Assembly (NCBI GenBank): GCA_014338405.1
Contig: JTDE01001114.1
Span: forward strand, 100,129-164,128
DNA length: 64,000 nt
Direction: 5' to 3'
Source: Paragonimus skrjabini miyazakii
Taxonomy: Eukaryota; Platyhelminthes; Trematoda; Plagiorchiida; Troglotrematidae
Shown: positions 1-11,608 of the stretch, piece by piece
Layout: each line of letters opens with the position of its first letter
Numbering within the stretch: the stretch's first letter is position 1
Program-made: the position numbers and the translations under genes
Notes under the pieces: generated by a model
What the model saw: the letters and a program-made list of their open reading frames with translations, nothing else
Databases searched by the model: none
Told to the model about the DNA's origin: nothing

Positions 1-2847
1 ATTCACTCCTTTGCCTAAAACCATGAATGCAAAACCTACGATAAACAAACGGAACACTGCAGTTCAGTAAATAGACGTGAATGGGCTCTACAAAATCATT
101 CAACTGTATCTTAAATGTGCCATCGATTATGAGTCACTTTTCGGTCGATCTCAACGTATGGCTTCGAGGCTTTATCAGTAAATCAATTTAACCTGGTTAA
201 TTTACTGATTATCCATTGAGTTTTAGATAACAGACATCCTAACTTTTGGCTTGCCAACAATAGGATTAATAGAAATAGTCGTTCTGTTTACGCCAGGCTC
301 AATGTAGTCAATATATCAGCGCAGATTGTAACAACGCATTGCTCTAACGTACGAACATTCTACCTTTAGTTACCACATGGTATGCATTTACCGGGTAAGA
401 TTACTTAAGTAGGGTGTTGTACGGTCGGGTTCTGAAAATAGAGGATCTCTGAATACGTTAAAGTGGTGAATAAATGCAATTGTTAAACAGACCCCGTGCT
501 TCTGGTAAATTTTACTCACGAAAAATAAAAATTTGCGCCACCCTGCAATAAAGCTTTATAGCTTAAATCAAACTTCAAGAGTTGAGGGTTCTGCATCATA
601 TTTAACCATGAAGTGATTTGAAAAACATTTAGAAACAGGCTTGGAGACGTCAAACCATTGGCAACCTAGAACACTGAACTTGACATCTGTGAGAGCTGTG
701 GATTTAAGGAAAACACTGTTTTCAATGAACTACGGAAACTTTGTAGGAGTTTTGTTTCGCTGACAAAGTGGCATATGCCGCATCCTAGTATAAAATCATG
801 CACGGCAATGAGTTGATGAATCAAGAATTAATATTGGAGGTATTGTAAAAGGAATTGTAATATTTTTGTTATTGAAGTCCGTTCTTCCAAAAGAAGGAGG
901 AATATAGTAGATGTTTACGGAAATTAAACCGAATTGATCTTGGATACCGAGGTAAAAATCCTACTAGCCTATAAAACTTGCCACTCCCTGATATGCTGCA
1001 TTTCATGTGTGCGGGGCAAATATTAGCATCATTCTGAGAATAAACCAGTCATTCATAACCAGACAACAAGCTGATTAACTGAACATTAATGAAAAATATG
1101 ACCATGGACAAATTTCCATTATACGCATAATTGCGGAGAAATTAGCAAGTTTGGGACAGTGAAGGTGGTTGATGTCGCACGTTTTTAATCAATGAAATAT
1201 ACCCCGAACAACATTTGTACCGTTCAAAAAGTAACTGTTTGAACTTGCTATCCACTCTCTAAAGTTAGTAGCTACACTTACGGTTGACTCTAGTTTTGTC
1301 AATCTCATTTCAAACAATTCGCAATTAGGTTCCTTGTGCACACGACATAGGGTCACAACCACACACAGTAAGTCGTTTTTAAAGTGCGCAAGACATATGT
1401 TTGTCATATATATAGAATGGCTGTTCTGTTAACTGTGACATTAAATCAGTAATACAATCAAACAAAAACTTCTCGTTTTTGTGAGCAGTTTACCAAGACA
1501 AACTGTTTAAGGCAGTTCCGTGATATGCTGAAAATTATTTCAACTCACTACCTGTCCTATACTTGAGTCACGTGACAAAAGTTCTATGTGAAAACAATAA
1601 GAGCAAAGAACCCACTCCAAACTGCTGAAAATGAAATAATTTGAACGTAAAAATGTTAAAACTTAAGGTAAGAACTTGGGAGTAATTGTTAAAACGACTG
1701 ATGAGATTTCATTTTGCTGAACGTAAACCCAAGCTCAAAAGATAATCGAAACACTGGCGTTGAACACCTCTAAGTCATAGATAGGACTGTGACAAGTTTG
1801 GTTAATGTAACAAGAAAAGCGATGCCGTCCGTGTAGCCACATCTTATTCCTTTAGTTCGACCATGAATGAATACGGACTGTCGACGACCACCTAACGTTT
1901 CCTTTGTCAGGTTGACAATTTGATAGTGAAAATGACCAATCGGTGATAGAAAAGTTTGCAACAGCAACCGAACAGGCAGTTTTGACCAATAACCTGGCCT
2001 ACGCCTGTTCTGATATTAACGTGTCCATAGATCATATTGATTCTACTGAAGCAGAAGTATGTCAATCGAGTGTAAAAATTGATTCTATTACAACTAAAAA
2101 TTTTATTCGTGCAGCAACACTTGTCTTCTGAGAAACTGGCTATCTTATAATGTGCTTACTCATTGTTTCATCAGTTTGTATACAGGTGACTTTTGTATGT
2201 TTTGTCCGTGTTAAAAGGTGCCCGCATTGATATGTAGGTTGTGCTGTAGATGAGGTTTTTAAACATGATCGTTAACTTAACAAGCGTTATGTCTGTTTAA
2301 GCGATCGTGAAAGCATAAAAGCCAGGTATTTAAAGTTGTTGTTACCTTCCGTACTCTTCGGGTAGAAATGTGTTACCTTGATCGTTAGACAAACTTTCAC
2401 AATAATGCAAATTCGGTTTGCTATATCAGTCATTCAGTGAATAATGGGCAATCTTAGGACGTGAACATTTATATCACCGTAACATTCGCAGTTACAGAAG
2501 TATCTGCAATTAAATCCTGTTTACTATATATTTAAGCACATCCTGAATAACTAGAGACAACGTAAAGGGAAAGTAACTGAACTATGGTTCTCAGAACAAC
2601 TTAGGATTGCACATTTTAAACACGTAAATCAATCTTAATATCCGCTTTGTTATGAAGCGCTTTCCATCTTCAATGAAAATACATATAACATATTATTGAT
2701 GGATAGTTGGAGATGTATTGAACTTGGATTGGACGTCACTAAACGTTAAAGATATCCTGACTGATCAGGAAAGCGTTTCGTCTAACGTCTTTTGGAAGTA
2801 AGCATTACAACTGATCTTCACTTTTGTCAGTTTCTCCTCAGTAGTGC
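1..2847. other. No recognised gene
   Basis: AT-rich sequence with short frames only. One frame (about 1928-2131, +) reads ENDQSVIEKFATATEQAVLT and is protein-like, but it lacks a good acceptor and start. Confidence 0.5.
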
Positions 2848-2945
2848 ATACCTTTGTAACGGCCAGGATTCGATTCTTACCACATGCGACACGTTTGAGG
2901 AAATCAGAAATTTCAGCTTGACTCAGAGTCCTTTGTCGCTCGACT
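2848..2945 (-). repeat. Pol III-type repeat, family 2
   Basis: Minus strand: GAGCGAC near the start, then GAATCGAATCCTGG and CCGTTACAAAGGTATG. The last part aligns with the minus-strand copy at 54703-54775 (AATCCCGG, CGGTAGCAAAGGTACG). Confidence 0.5.
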
Positions 2946-3065
2946 AGTGATTGGGGTCAACAGTTAACTGTAACCCAGCGGAGTAACCAAGAAATTCGAT
3001 TATTACTCACAAGCGAAAGTGATAAAAATTCCCTATATGACCGTTTGGCTGTGTCTAATGTGTGG

Positions 3066-3135
3066 TCAGCGGTGTAATGGCCAGCGCGGTTGTTTCATGG
3101 AACGTTAACCGAGGTTCAAATGCCGACCGTGAAAG
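3066..3135 (+). repeat. tRNA-like SINE fragment
   Basis: GTGTAATGGCCAGCGCGGTT (A-box-like) and GAGGTTCAAATGCC (B-box-like) are spaced about 45 bases apart. No stable cloverleaf is seen. It resembles the minus-strand copy at 12975-13050. Confidence 0.45.
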
Positions 3136-6100
3136 CGACATGGATAAGTGATTACCCCTAAAGCAAAGTTTCGATCCATTGGTTTTGTTTCGAAACAGGT
3201 CGGTTATGAAGTCTATGTGAACGCAACAGCCGCTATCACGTATGTGTGACTTTTACTTTAAAACAAACAGTACAGTGAAGAACTGTTAACGTTTCTTGTA
3301 GTGGTACTTTGTGTCCACAAAGTTCTTCGCTTACAAACAAATCTGCCCAAAATTTGTGGCAGAAATACATAAAAATTTATTAGGACATTTTCACACTGTT
3401 TTCAGTCTAATTTTAATTAACCCAACAATAACGCATTTCTACACCAGACTTGAATCGTTCAGAACCAATGTTTTCCATGATAGCACTCTTGCTCCAGTGC
3501 AGCTTCGAAAGCCAAGTAACAACTCGGTTGTAAGTTCTATGATGTAGCTTTTATATTGTTTATCTTATTATCAGAGACTTAATCAATTAGATTGAGCACC
3601 TATGTCTGAAAGCTATAACAAAACAACATATGCATCGAGTCACATGCAAACGTTTTTGTTTTTCACATAAGTTTATTCGCTCTCATCACGGCATTTTAGT
3701 TTAATCTCCTCAGAAGCTTAGGGAGTTAAATAGTCATGGGTATACGCTTTACTGTTCAAAATAAGGAAAGCATTTTGTGCACGGAATTTATGCGCTTGAC
3801 TAATTATTCATTAAAGCTTCAATCCTAATCCTGCATTCGATAAAATTTGCGGGAGTAATACGAAACAATGTTTGTAAACTAAGCAAATGTTTCCGGTTTT
3901 CAAGGCTAGTTTGACAGCTTAGACTGAAGTATTTTTCACAGGCTGTTAGTGAACGATGAATGTACACAGTCATAATTAATTATTTATCAACTAACGCGAA
4001 CCTTTAATAAACAAGACAAGTCGCAATCGCAAAAGATTAATCATGTTTTTCACAGAAAAGCGCTTGGCTGTTATGGCTATTTGGTTAGTTAAGTGGCAGT
4101 AAAACCCGTTTTTTTATATCAGGCGCAAAAAAAACTGAACCAAATTTGTGAGTTTGTTATTGTTGGAGTGCTTCTGTTAACAAGCATGAAAAATAAACAA
4201 GACTGCCTGGCTATTTGGTACTTTACTCAACAACAACAACCAGGGGTGTATTTTGAAATTCACTACAAGATAATACGGTTTAGGTAACGCGTCAATTTTG
4301 TTTTTAAACAATGACTTTAAAAAATTACGTGAAACACAGTAAAAACTGTTGAAATATTTTGTCATTCATGAATGGGCTGTTTGAAAAACTAGAACATTTT
4401 GATATAGATCCTGTTAACTTTACTGTTACAGATTGGGCTGATTGACGAATTTTTTATTTTTCCAACGTTGAGTTAACAAGTCTCCAGAGTTTCATCTCCA
4501 ATAATGAATATTGAAATACGGTAGAATTGCTTCCCCGGATCAATTACAATTTACATATTTAGAGTCAAATTATGTTCGCTGGAAACTAGTAATCAATTTT
4601 AGTGGGTTTTGCGACATATGAAAATTGCAGTAAGTTAAAATTACCGGACATGATGGATTTTCCCATTACATGAAAGTTACTGTAACTGTGTTTCTGATCA
4701 GAGATATGAAGAACTTGCATTGAACGGTCTGTTTATTTCAGTTTTTAACGACGGTTTTATGAGCATTGTAATATTTAATTCGCCTCGACACAGACCAACA
4801 TTCTCATCGCTGTGCATAAGAAAAAAAGTGTTCAACATTCGAAATTAATTTAAACTAGCGAATAACACTCTGCTTATTAGTCTTGATCGCGTACACATAG
4901 TTTTCATTTGTTAATAACACACTCTTCGATCTTGCTAAACTAAGAACTTTATTACACGTACGCAACTTCATAGGATACGCAAATGTGCACTACAATTTTT
5001 TAGGATAGATATCATGTTATCATTTGCAGTGCCTAAGAACTAAGCACTGGGGTAAGGTATCAAATGGACAGGATAAAAAATGACCCCATTTTTAACAAAC
5101 GCACGAAGCCGTTGAGTCGTGAATTTGTATGGAATAAAATAAACTGTCAGCCAAATATAAATGCAAAATATATGGGTTAACGCGTGGTAAAGTCTGCAAA
5201 ACTGTGTAGGTTTTTGATAAAATGCTTATACTTTCAAAGTGCTCTTTGCGTCATCTTGTTTGGTACAAGTATGCAAGTGATGATAGCGTTTAAAATTACC
5301 AACACTCAGGGCGCTTAAAAAATCTACTTAGCACAGGTGCTTTTTAAAAACCTGATTAGTTGTTAACTAAAGTCTAAAAGTTTCCAGGTATTTCTTGATC
5401 AAATTGTTTTTTGAGGTGAGATGCCCCTGAAGGTACATTTCAGTTAGTGCATATTTTCCAATAATGTTGTTGATAGATCAAAAAGAAGAAAATATTAGGG
5501 TGAATTGGATTGGAAAGGACGTCCGTTTGGACGTAGAGAACAGGTACGCGGATTGCGTCCACATACTTACTTATTCACCGAATTATTCAAAGATGTTGAC
5601 AGCGCTATCTTTCTGGCTAAATGGTTAGGCATTATACACTGTGAATTTAAACCTCATCCCATGGGCTTAGAATCAAAGAGTATAGGCGAAGCCGAAGGGC
5701 CGACTGGAAAAAGGGAACAAAGCAAAAGTGTGAACCTTGATAACTATGATCGGAGAAAGCCGTTAATTATTCTCACCTACTCATGCATATCCCTTAAAAA
5801 TTTGCTTCGAAATGCATGCAGTTCACTCCCGATTTCGTTGAGCACATTGCTATGTTGTTTTTGTTGAAACGATTGCAATGGCTTAAACTATGAAAAATAA
5901 CGTTTCTAGTCTGCTACTGACTTCATATTCTTTTGTAATTCAAATGTTATTATCTGGAATGGCAATACTTAAAGCAATTAAAATACAATTTACACAGTGT
6001 GGTAGATTTTGTACTTCCTAAGTAAAATAATTGATCGGGATTCATTTAATATTGTAAACTATATCGTCTATTTTGAACAGCAATACACATCCCTTCCTTC

Positions 6101-6419
6101 AAGTGCAGACCAAACGGTGACACCAAAATTAAGCAACGGATAGGTAAAAAGATGAATGTGAAAGCAAACTGTCTGTCAAATGTTGAACGCTTCATGCTTA
6201 GCAACATTGGACAATTGACAACTCCTTTCACAACAGTAGCCAGCGTTAATATTCCAGTCATCAAACGAAAGTCATCAGTTCGATATGTAACAAACGAATT
6301 TCAGAAAAAAATTACGTAAAATAATAATAAATAATCATTCAGCTGTCTAAGCACAGTGGGATCCTTGCATTGTTTCAACGATTCGAATTTCCCCATGAGT
6401 TCGTTAGAAACGAAAAGTT
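3136..6419. other. No recognised gene
   Basis: Short frames only. A 120-codon frame at 5505-5867 (+), starting with TTG, lies in a slightly GC-richer patch and resembles no family I know; it may be repeat-derived. Confidence 0.5.
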
Positions 6420-6559
6420 GTTTTGGCGAACAGTCTGTTTTCGGTTATTCATCATCGGGCCAATTACATAACATTTTATATCTTCATGGTTGTCAAGCGA
6501 ACAAAATCAAAGGCAATTAGTCACATAATTACATCACGCGGTTGTAAATTGGAGGGCAA

Positions 6560-7655
6560 TTAGGTGACAAAATTGACCTCCGGAGATGTCCAGTTATTAT
6601 CGGGAAGCCATGGTAACCGTAGGGCTTGCACAAATTTCTTCTGAGCACACAACTGTGGATTGCGCAACCGAATTCCGATCGCTTCCGCGGTGGCCAGAGT
6701 ACAAAATTTGACTCCTCTGGATTGACGACTGGGCAAGCGGTAAATGGACTGGAAAGCCACCTCCGGTGTGACATGGTGCCCTGAGTTAACAAGGTGAGCC
6801 AGAATTGCACTCGAAATGGACTTCACCTCGCCTTTAGTCAGCCACGCTGTGTGGTGTTCACGCATCCTCTGAGAAAGGCGCCTGGTTGTGTGACTGACGA
6901 AACCTGCTCCACAGGAGCATGTGAAAGAGTAAACACAAAATGAGGTTACACATTTAGACAACGTATCTTTGAGTTGTACGTGAACTACTGGGTCGGATCT
7001 GAACGAGATTCTCAGTTGTGCCGCATTGTAGGTCTTTTCAATTGCGTTACTTATTCTGCGAGTCACCAGTTCAGCCACCGCCTCACCTTTGTATTCTATC
7101 GTCATGTAAACCAACGTCTTTTCCGCAGATGGGAGCTTAACTTTCGGTTCTGTCAGTTTCATATGTCTACCTACGAAGTTCACAGGATAGGCGTTCTCTG
7201 CGAATATCCATCGTAAAAACACCATTTCTGCATCAATCATGTCATCACTGCATATCCGCATAGCTCTGTATGATTAAACTGCGAATGAGGTTTCTCTTCT
7301 GTTTCAGGGGTACGTAACTGAGAAAGTGAGTATACTGGCCTTTCCAAGTCCCCTTCCAGTGAATACTCCTCTGAATTGTACCGTCTGTACGACGATTCAA
7401 TGCCACATCCATGAAGGATATTCGTCCATCTTTCTCGGTCTCAAGTGTAAAGTTGGGATTAGGGTGTGCTGTGTTCGCCTCAGCAAGTAGGCTATTCAGA
7501 TCCACAGTTTCAGCAACTACACAAATTATATCCTCTACATGTCTCTGGTAAAAAGTGCTATTGTCAATAAACCCACGAAGCGTAGGTTTTCTAACATCGC
7601 CATGAAGATATCTTCCAACAGTTGGCCTAACGGTGACCCCATTGCATTGAATCAT
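6560..7655 (-). pseudogene. Penelope-like RT/GIY-YIG polyprotein remnant
   Basis: Two overlapping minus-strand frames (7655-7245 and 7261-6560) cover the C-terminal half of a Penelope-like polyprotein. The first starts in the 'MGSPLGP' strand, which is read out of frame there. It then has RHVEDIICV where active copies carry a YVDD-type box, so the Tyr and first Asp are changed. The block DGRISFMDVALNRRTDGTIQ and the thumb region follow. The second frame ends with the endonuclease: SFTCSCGAGFVSHTTRRLSQ then EHHTAW. The usual YVGRT is FVSHT, so the catalytic Tyr and Arg are lost. Both enzyme centres are therefore damaged. Confidence 0.9.
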
Positions 7656-7726
7656 CGCACATACGGTTCAATTCAGTGGAGTATTCACTGGAAGGGGACT
7701 TGGAACTGCCAGTATACTCACTTTCT
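7321..7726. repeat. Inverted duplication of a Penelope segment
   Basis: About 78 bases at 7649-7726 (+) repeat, in opposite orientation and at roughly 85-90 percent identity by eye, the segment 7321-7398 of the Penelope-like frame. The plus copy reads IQWSIHWKGTWNCQYTHFL and the minus copy IQRSIHWKGTWKGQYTHFL. The arms are separated by about 250 bases. The plus arm ends where R2-like sequence begins. Confidence 0.85.
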
Positions 7727-7735
7727 GTGCATGTG

Positions 7736-8679
7736 ATCATAGAGTTTGACCATGAAGTTAGACTTATGGTTGTTGGTCTTTAACCAGGATAGTTCCAGGG
7801 CATTGGTGACGGCTGCAAGCTTTTCGGAGAGAGGCGTAGGATTCTCAGCCACAAGGATAAGATCGTCAGCCTGAGCGAAATCGCTAACCGGTGTATCGTG
7901 TGACTAGTGGCTAACCTGCGGTCAAGATATAGCATGCACTACAACCAATGTCATAATGAATAGAAGGGTGGGCAGTGGGTCACCCTGATGAACACCACGC
8001 GGGGACCGGAGCGTTTATACGTAGCGGAAGCATTCCGATGGAAGTCGGCAACGCAATGCGTTAGGGGTGGTGAAGCACCGAAGGCGCGGGCCGATCTGAT
8101 AATCGAATCTTGTGAGATAGAATCAAACGCTTTGAACACGTCGATAAAGGCCGCACACAAACTTGAAGACGTGGTACATGAGTTCCGAAGCTGCGCATGA
8201 ATCAGGAAGGTCGTCTCAAGGCAACCGTCACGAAGTAGGAATGCAAACTGGAGAGCGGGCAGTGGCAAGCGCGTGTTCCAACAATCGGCCAATATCTTGT
8301 GGAAACAACGTATCAACGTTGAAGATACGGCGATAGGTCTGACCTCTGTGGTAGATGAAGGATTGTTTACTTTGGGTACTCGCGTGATACGAGGGCGGCA
8401 TAAGTGGATTGGACAACCTTGGGTTACCAGGAAAATGTTGAAGTATCTGGCCAAAGCATCAGCTTTCATGCGCTTCATATGTTTGGGCAACAACTTGTCC
8501 AAACTCGGAGTGGTGTTTTGCATGTTCTTCAAGTTGCCTGACACTTCTTCAATGATCGGGTCGACCAGGGACAAGTCCATAGAAAGAATCATGCGAGACG
8601 GTCGCTCATCAACGTGCGGATGAGCCGAAGATATCTCGGACCAGTATTCGTTGGAACTGCCCGGGAGGCCACGGTTCAT
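7736..8679 (-). pseudogene. R2-like reverse transcriptase remnant
   Basis: The frame 8679-7951 contains RPIAVSSTLIRCFHKILADC, LPALQFAFLLRDGCLETTFL and AAFIDVFKAFDSISQDSIIR, the finger and palm motifs of R2-type reverse transcriptase, with the first catalytic Asp in FIDVFKAFDS. Near 7990 the frame shifts: the other frame reads RGVHQGDPLPTLLF. A third piece near 7890-7740 reads FAQADDLILVAE, the FADD box with both Asp present but one extra residue. The polymerase core was thus complete before decay; the C-terminal endonuclease is absent. Confidence 0.88.
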
Positions 8680-9079
8680 CTTGTAGACAGTTTTCTCGTT
8701 ACCAGAAAAAGCTGCAAACTCAGCATTTTTCTCACGTTAGTGATACAGGGTTTGAATTGTTGCACAGTTGGGTCTCTGCGTCGGCTTCCTGGTTGCGTGG
8801 GTTCCCACTTTAACATGACCACATCGTCGAGTGTTCAGTCATCAGGTATATGGAAAAGCCTGTGATGCATGCATGTTTAGCCGCAACTTAGTTTAAACCA
8901 TGGTGCAAATACCTGCCTGAAATCCGTGGACAATAGGTTGTAACTCATCACTGTATAGGAAAGCCTTGCCATTGGACTCCAGTTGGGTAATCGCTGTTTG
9001 GATCAAACGGGTTAACCACTCGAAGTGATCAGTAGCTTCGGACCCAATATCCGATGTCGTGGTAGTCTTTGAGAGGGTG

Positions 9080-9280
9080 GTTGGATCGGCAGCATGGACA
9101 GCGGGACATCGCACACAAACGAATCCGAATGCTCTCCAACGTACGATCTGGGGAATGTAACAGGAGCTGATGATGTAGTTCGGGTCGAGGAGTGCATGAC
9201 ATAGACAATGCGCTAGCACATCTAATAAGAAAAGCCGATTCTTGCTGAGACCAATTGGATCCGGCGATTTTCACAGACAA
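9080..9280 (-). pseudogene. R2-like Myb motif region
   Basis: The frame 9280-9029 reads WSQQESAFLIRCASALS and then SPDRTLESIRIRL, matching the Myb-like 'W...E......A.......L....P.RTLE.I...R' found between zinc fingers and reverse transcriptase in R2 proteins. It continues CRSNHPLKDYHD to a stop. Its position between the fingers and the polymerase supports the R2 assignment. Confidence 0.75.
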
Positions 9281-9289
9281 GAGTTGCGT

Positions 9290-9520
9290 TCGACGGGATG
9301 TGCATAACTTCTGTGTTGACTGAGACCAATTTTGGTGAGAAATCTACGGTCACAGTCGGCGCATTCAACGATTGTGACAAACAATTTGTCCGCGTCCTGT
9401 TCTGGACCTTCCCTGCGTCGGTGCATAGGAGTATGTGCTCACAAGCCAGCGTTCGATTTGCAAGTCTGAGCACATTCTGAACAGGTGTAATCCGCTCGCC
9501 TATCCTGTGTACGGGTAGAT
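9290..9520 (-). pseudogene. R2-like N-terminal zinc fingers
   Basis: Finger 1 reads YTCSECAQTCKSNAGL, a stop codon TGA, then AHTPMH: a C2H2 finger whose Gly-Leu-Arg-X-His core has Arg changed to stop (CGA to TGA, a CpG-type change). Finger 2, in another frame at about 9400-9300, reads ECADCDRRFLTKIGLSQHRS and then YAHP, close to the CxxC..F....GL..H....HP consensus of R2 fingers. These fingers bind target DNA in R2 proteins. Confidence 0.82.
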
Positions 9521-9670
9521 ACGTGCATGAAGGTGTTGACGGTAACTTCATTGTGTTTATCGTATATAACCAATACATTAAAACCGGGTAGAGTGATCGG
9601 CCTTATTTGGAGTTGCTGAAATCTTAACAAGTCAAGGTTTGTACCGAGACCGCCCAGTCGGTACCACAAG

Positions 9671-11162
9671 GAGGTGGTTCAGCGTGCCGACTCACCTAGT
9701 CCTACAAGTTAACAGTAATGCTGGGTTACTTGTCCCCTGAAATTTAAATGCCACACGCATACCGTAACGAATATATGTATAAGCAAAACATTTCAACTTC
9801 CTTTCCCAAATTAATACACATCAAAAAGCATACAGTAACAAATTACCACAAATTGGGTTCTTCTGAAAAACTAACTACAATCTCGGCTCCATGACCTCCA
9901 TCCTAAAGCTACTAAATATTCAACGAAATGCAATACTTCACTAATTCTACTAAGTCGATGTCAACGTTTTATTATGAATGGAAAAGGATTCAGTGCCATG
10001 CGTTTAATCCTATAGTCTGCTGGCATATTTTGGTAGATTCCCTTTGTAATCGTATCGGGTAGAATATGACGAACATCTTTCACCAGGTTTAAGAAATACA
10101 TTATGATCTAATTGTGTTTGACATTTATGGGAGTTATTTCTAAGTTCTACTTCTTGACCGTTTGAAAAACAGCATGTTGCGTTATAATTTCTTTCAACAC
10201 GGTATGGTAATATTGTTAAGAGAGGATTGCATCCAAATTTTCATACTTTTGATTATTTCCATCTGTCGAATAACTGCCGTGAATTCACGGAAAAGCTTAG
10301 GGACATAAAGGCCCACCGGTGATTCAGTTCACATTTTCAGTGTGTTCATAAATTATCAAAACCAGGGGCTTCTAAAGTTCATCGTCCTAATTTCATGGTT
10401 ATGTCTAAACTACTGATAGTTCTGTGGGCCTCATAGTGCCCGTCTTTTACCTTTTTATTATAAAATACCCAAATCAAGGAAGTCTTCATTTTTACTCCTA
10501 CCCACCAGCTAGTTATATCCGTGGTTATTTTGTGTAAACAATGAAACAGACTCAACAAGATATGATTTCAAACTCCATGCGTGGTTAACCGAATAAATAC
10601 AACTCAGTTTATTATCTTTGAAGTTGACAATTCAATCAACAATATGACATAATTTGGTCGAAAACATAAAACGAAACATTTTTAAATAATTAACTTTGCA
10701 AAAGCTTAATAAACCTAATAGAACTGTAAAAATGGGTCAAAAACTAATCTATTATCCTTACAATTTATTAGGAAAAATGATCCCATAAAAAACTCCGAAT
10801 AGGTTACAGAAACGCATATGATTAGCTCAATTCAATGCTTGTTGATCAGCTGATACTTTTCAGGTTAATTCAATCAAGCAAATTGATTAAAAACGTAGTA
10901 CGTTAAAAGAATAGATTGTTCTTGGCAGAGTATAATGTCACTGCCAGGCAACAGGCTTTCAGTGACGAAAAAGTGATTTTTTGACAACGTTTCTAAGGAA
11001 ATGTTCCTGGCAACAGCAAACAAATTCTGGCGATTGAGTATAACTGTTTTGTAAGAAAATAAGGAATGGTAAGTGCGATCTTCGTCAAACTTTCACAAAA
11101 ATATTTGTGATCCTTTTGTTAAAGATTTGCTGATACAGAAGTTTTTCCACAAAATGATTCAG
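9671..11162. other. Sequence upstream of unc-5 exon 1
   Basis: Presumed intron or 5' region of unc-5. No exon with a signal peptide was found in it. Confidence 0.5.
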
Positions 11163-11608
11163 TTTTAATATCGTTTCCAAATCGCACTATTTTGATCCAG
11201 CAACAAAGGATACTGATAAGGACCTGGTGCATCCAAATGAAACACACTTCCAAGGAGTACCGTTCTTCATTCAGCATCCCAAACCGCTCTACTATACAAT
11301 GAAAGATCATCCGGCCATTATCGAATGCATCGCTGAACCGGTCTCGCATGCAGTCATAGAATGTGCTGAACAAGCTATACCATACAAAGGACCGGATGAA
11401 TCTGGTCGACTGAAGGTCACACGACTGGACTTCCACAACCGACCCGATCCGAATGGCAATAGGTGGCATCTGGAGTTGCAGATACGCGCCAAGGAGGTGG
11501 AGGAATGGTTTGATTCGTACGTGTGCCGATGCGAAGCGTGGAACAAGATAGTTGAGTTGCAACGTCCCAAAAAGGTGCTCAGCCAGGAGACAATCGTGAC
11601 TGAAGCGT
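11163..11608 (+). CDS. unc-5: unc-5 exon 1 found: first Ig domain
   Basis: The frame is open from the acceptor CAG ending at 11162; another acceptor ends at 11200. It reads a typical UNC-5 first Ig domain: FFIQHPKPLYY near the start, Cys in IIECIAEP, the segment DESGRLKVTRLDF, and the closing strand SYVCRCEAW. The donor GTAAGA starts at 11609 and leaves one base (phase 1). That base plus the first two of the next exon give Tyr, reading YLERKFLVEP, which matches the usual UNC-5 inter-Ig linker. The upstream exon with the signal peptide was not found. Confidence 0.92.

Larger units (their letters stand above)
6420..7740 (-). mobile_element. Penelope-like retroelement, 5'-truncated and decayed
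   Basis: A minus-strand Penelope-like element (reverse transcriptase joined to a GIY-YIG endonuclease). Its 3' terminal motif lies at 6421-6470 and is shared with the copies at 40.7 and 42.6 kb. The 5' part of the reverse transcriptase is missing, which is common for 5'-truncated insertions. The 5' side abuts the R2-like element at about 7730, with a small inverted duplication at the junction. Many frame breaks and altered catalytic residues show it is inactive. Confidence 0.9.
7730..9670 (-). mobile_element. R2-clade non-LTR retrotransposon, decayed
   Basis: Read on the minus strand, the pieces come in the order of an R2-like open reading frame: two C2H2 zinc fingers (9500-9300), a Myb-like segment (9280-9080), and reverse transcriptase (8680-7740). 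R2 elements normally insert in 28S rRNA genes and carry a C-terminal restriction-like endonuclease. No rDNA is visible around this copy, and the endonuclease is missing because homology stops at about 7730. Several stops and frameshifts break it. Some R2-clade families such as NeSL or Hero also carry such parts, so the exact clade is open. Confidence 0.85.

Noticed and set aside
1943..2131. Plus-strand frame with protein-like composition
   Set aside because: It needs a non-ATG start or a poor acceptor, and no domain is recognisable.
5505..5867. 120-codon plus-strand frame
   Set aside because: It starts with TTG, no splice context was found, and it matches no known family; likely chance or repeat-derived.
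8228..8623. Plus-strand frames over the R2-like RT
   Set aside because: Antisense shadows of the minus-strand reverse transcriptase.
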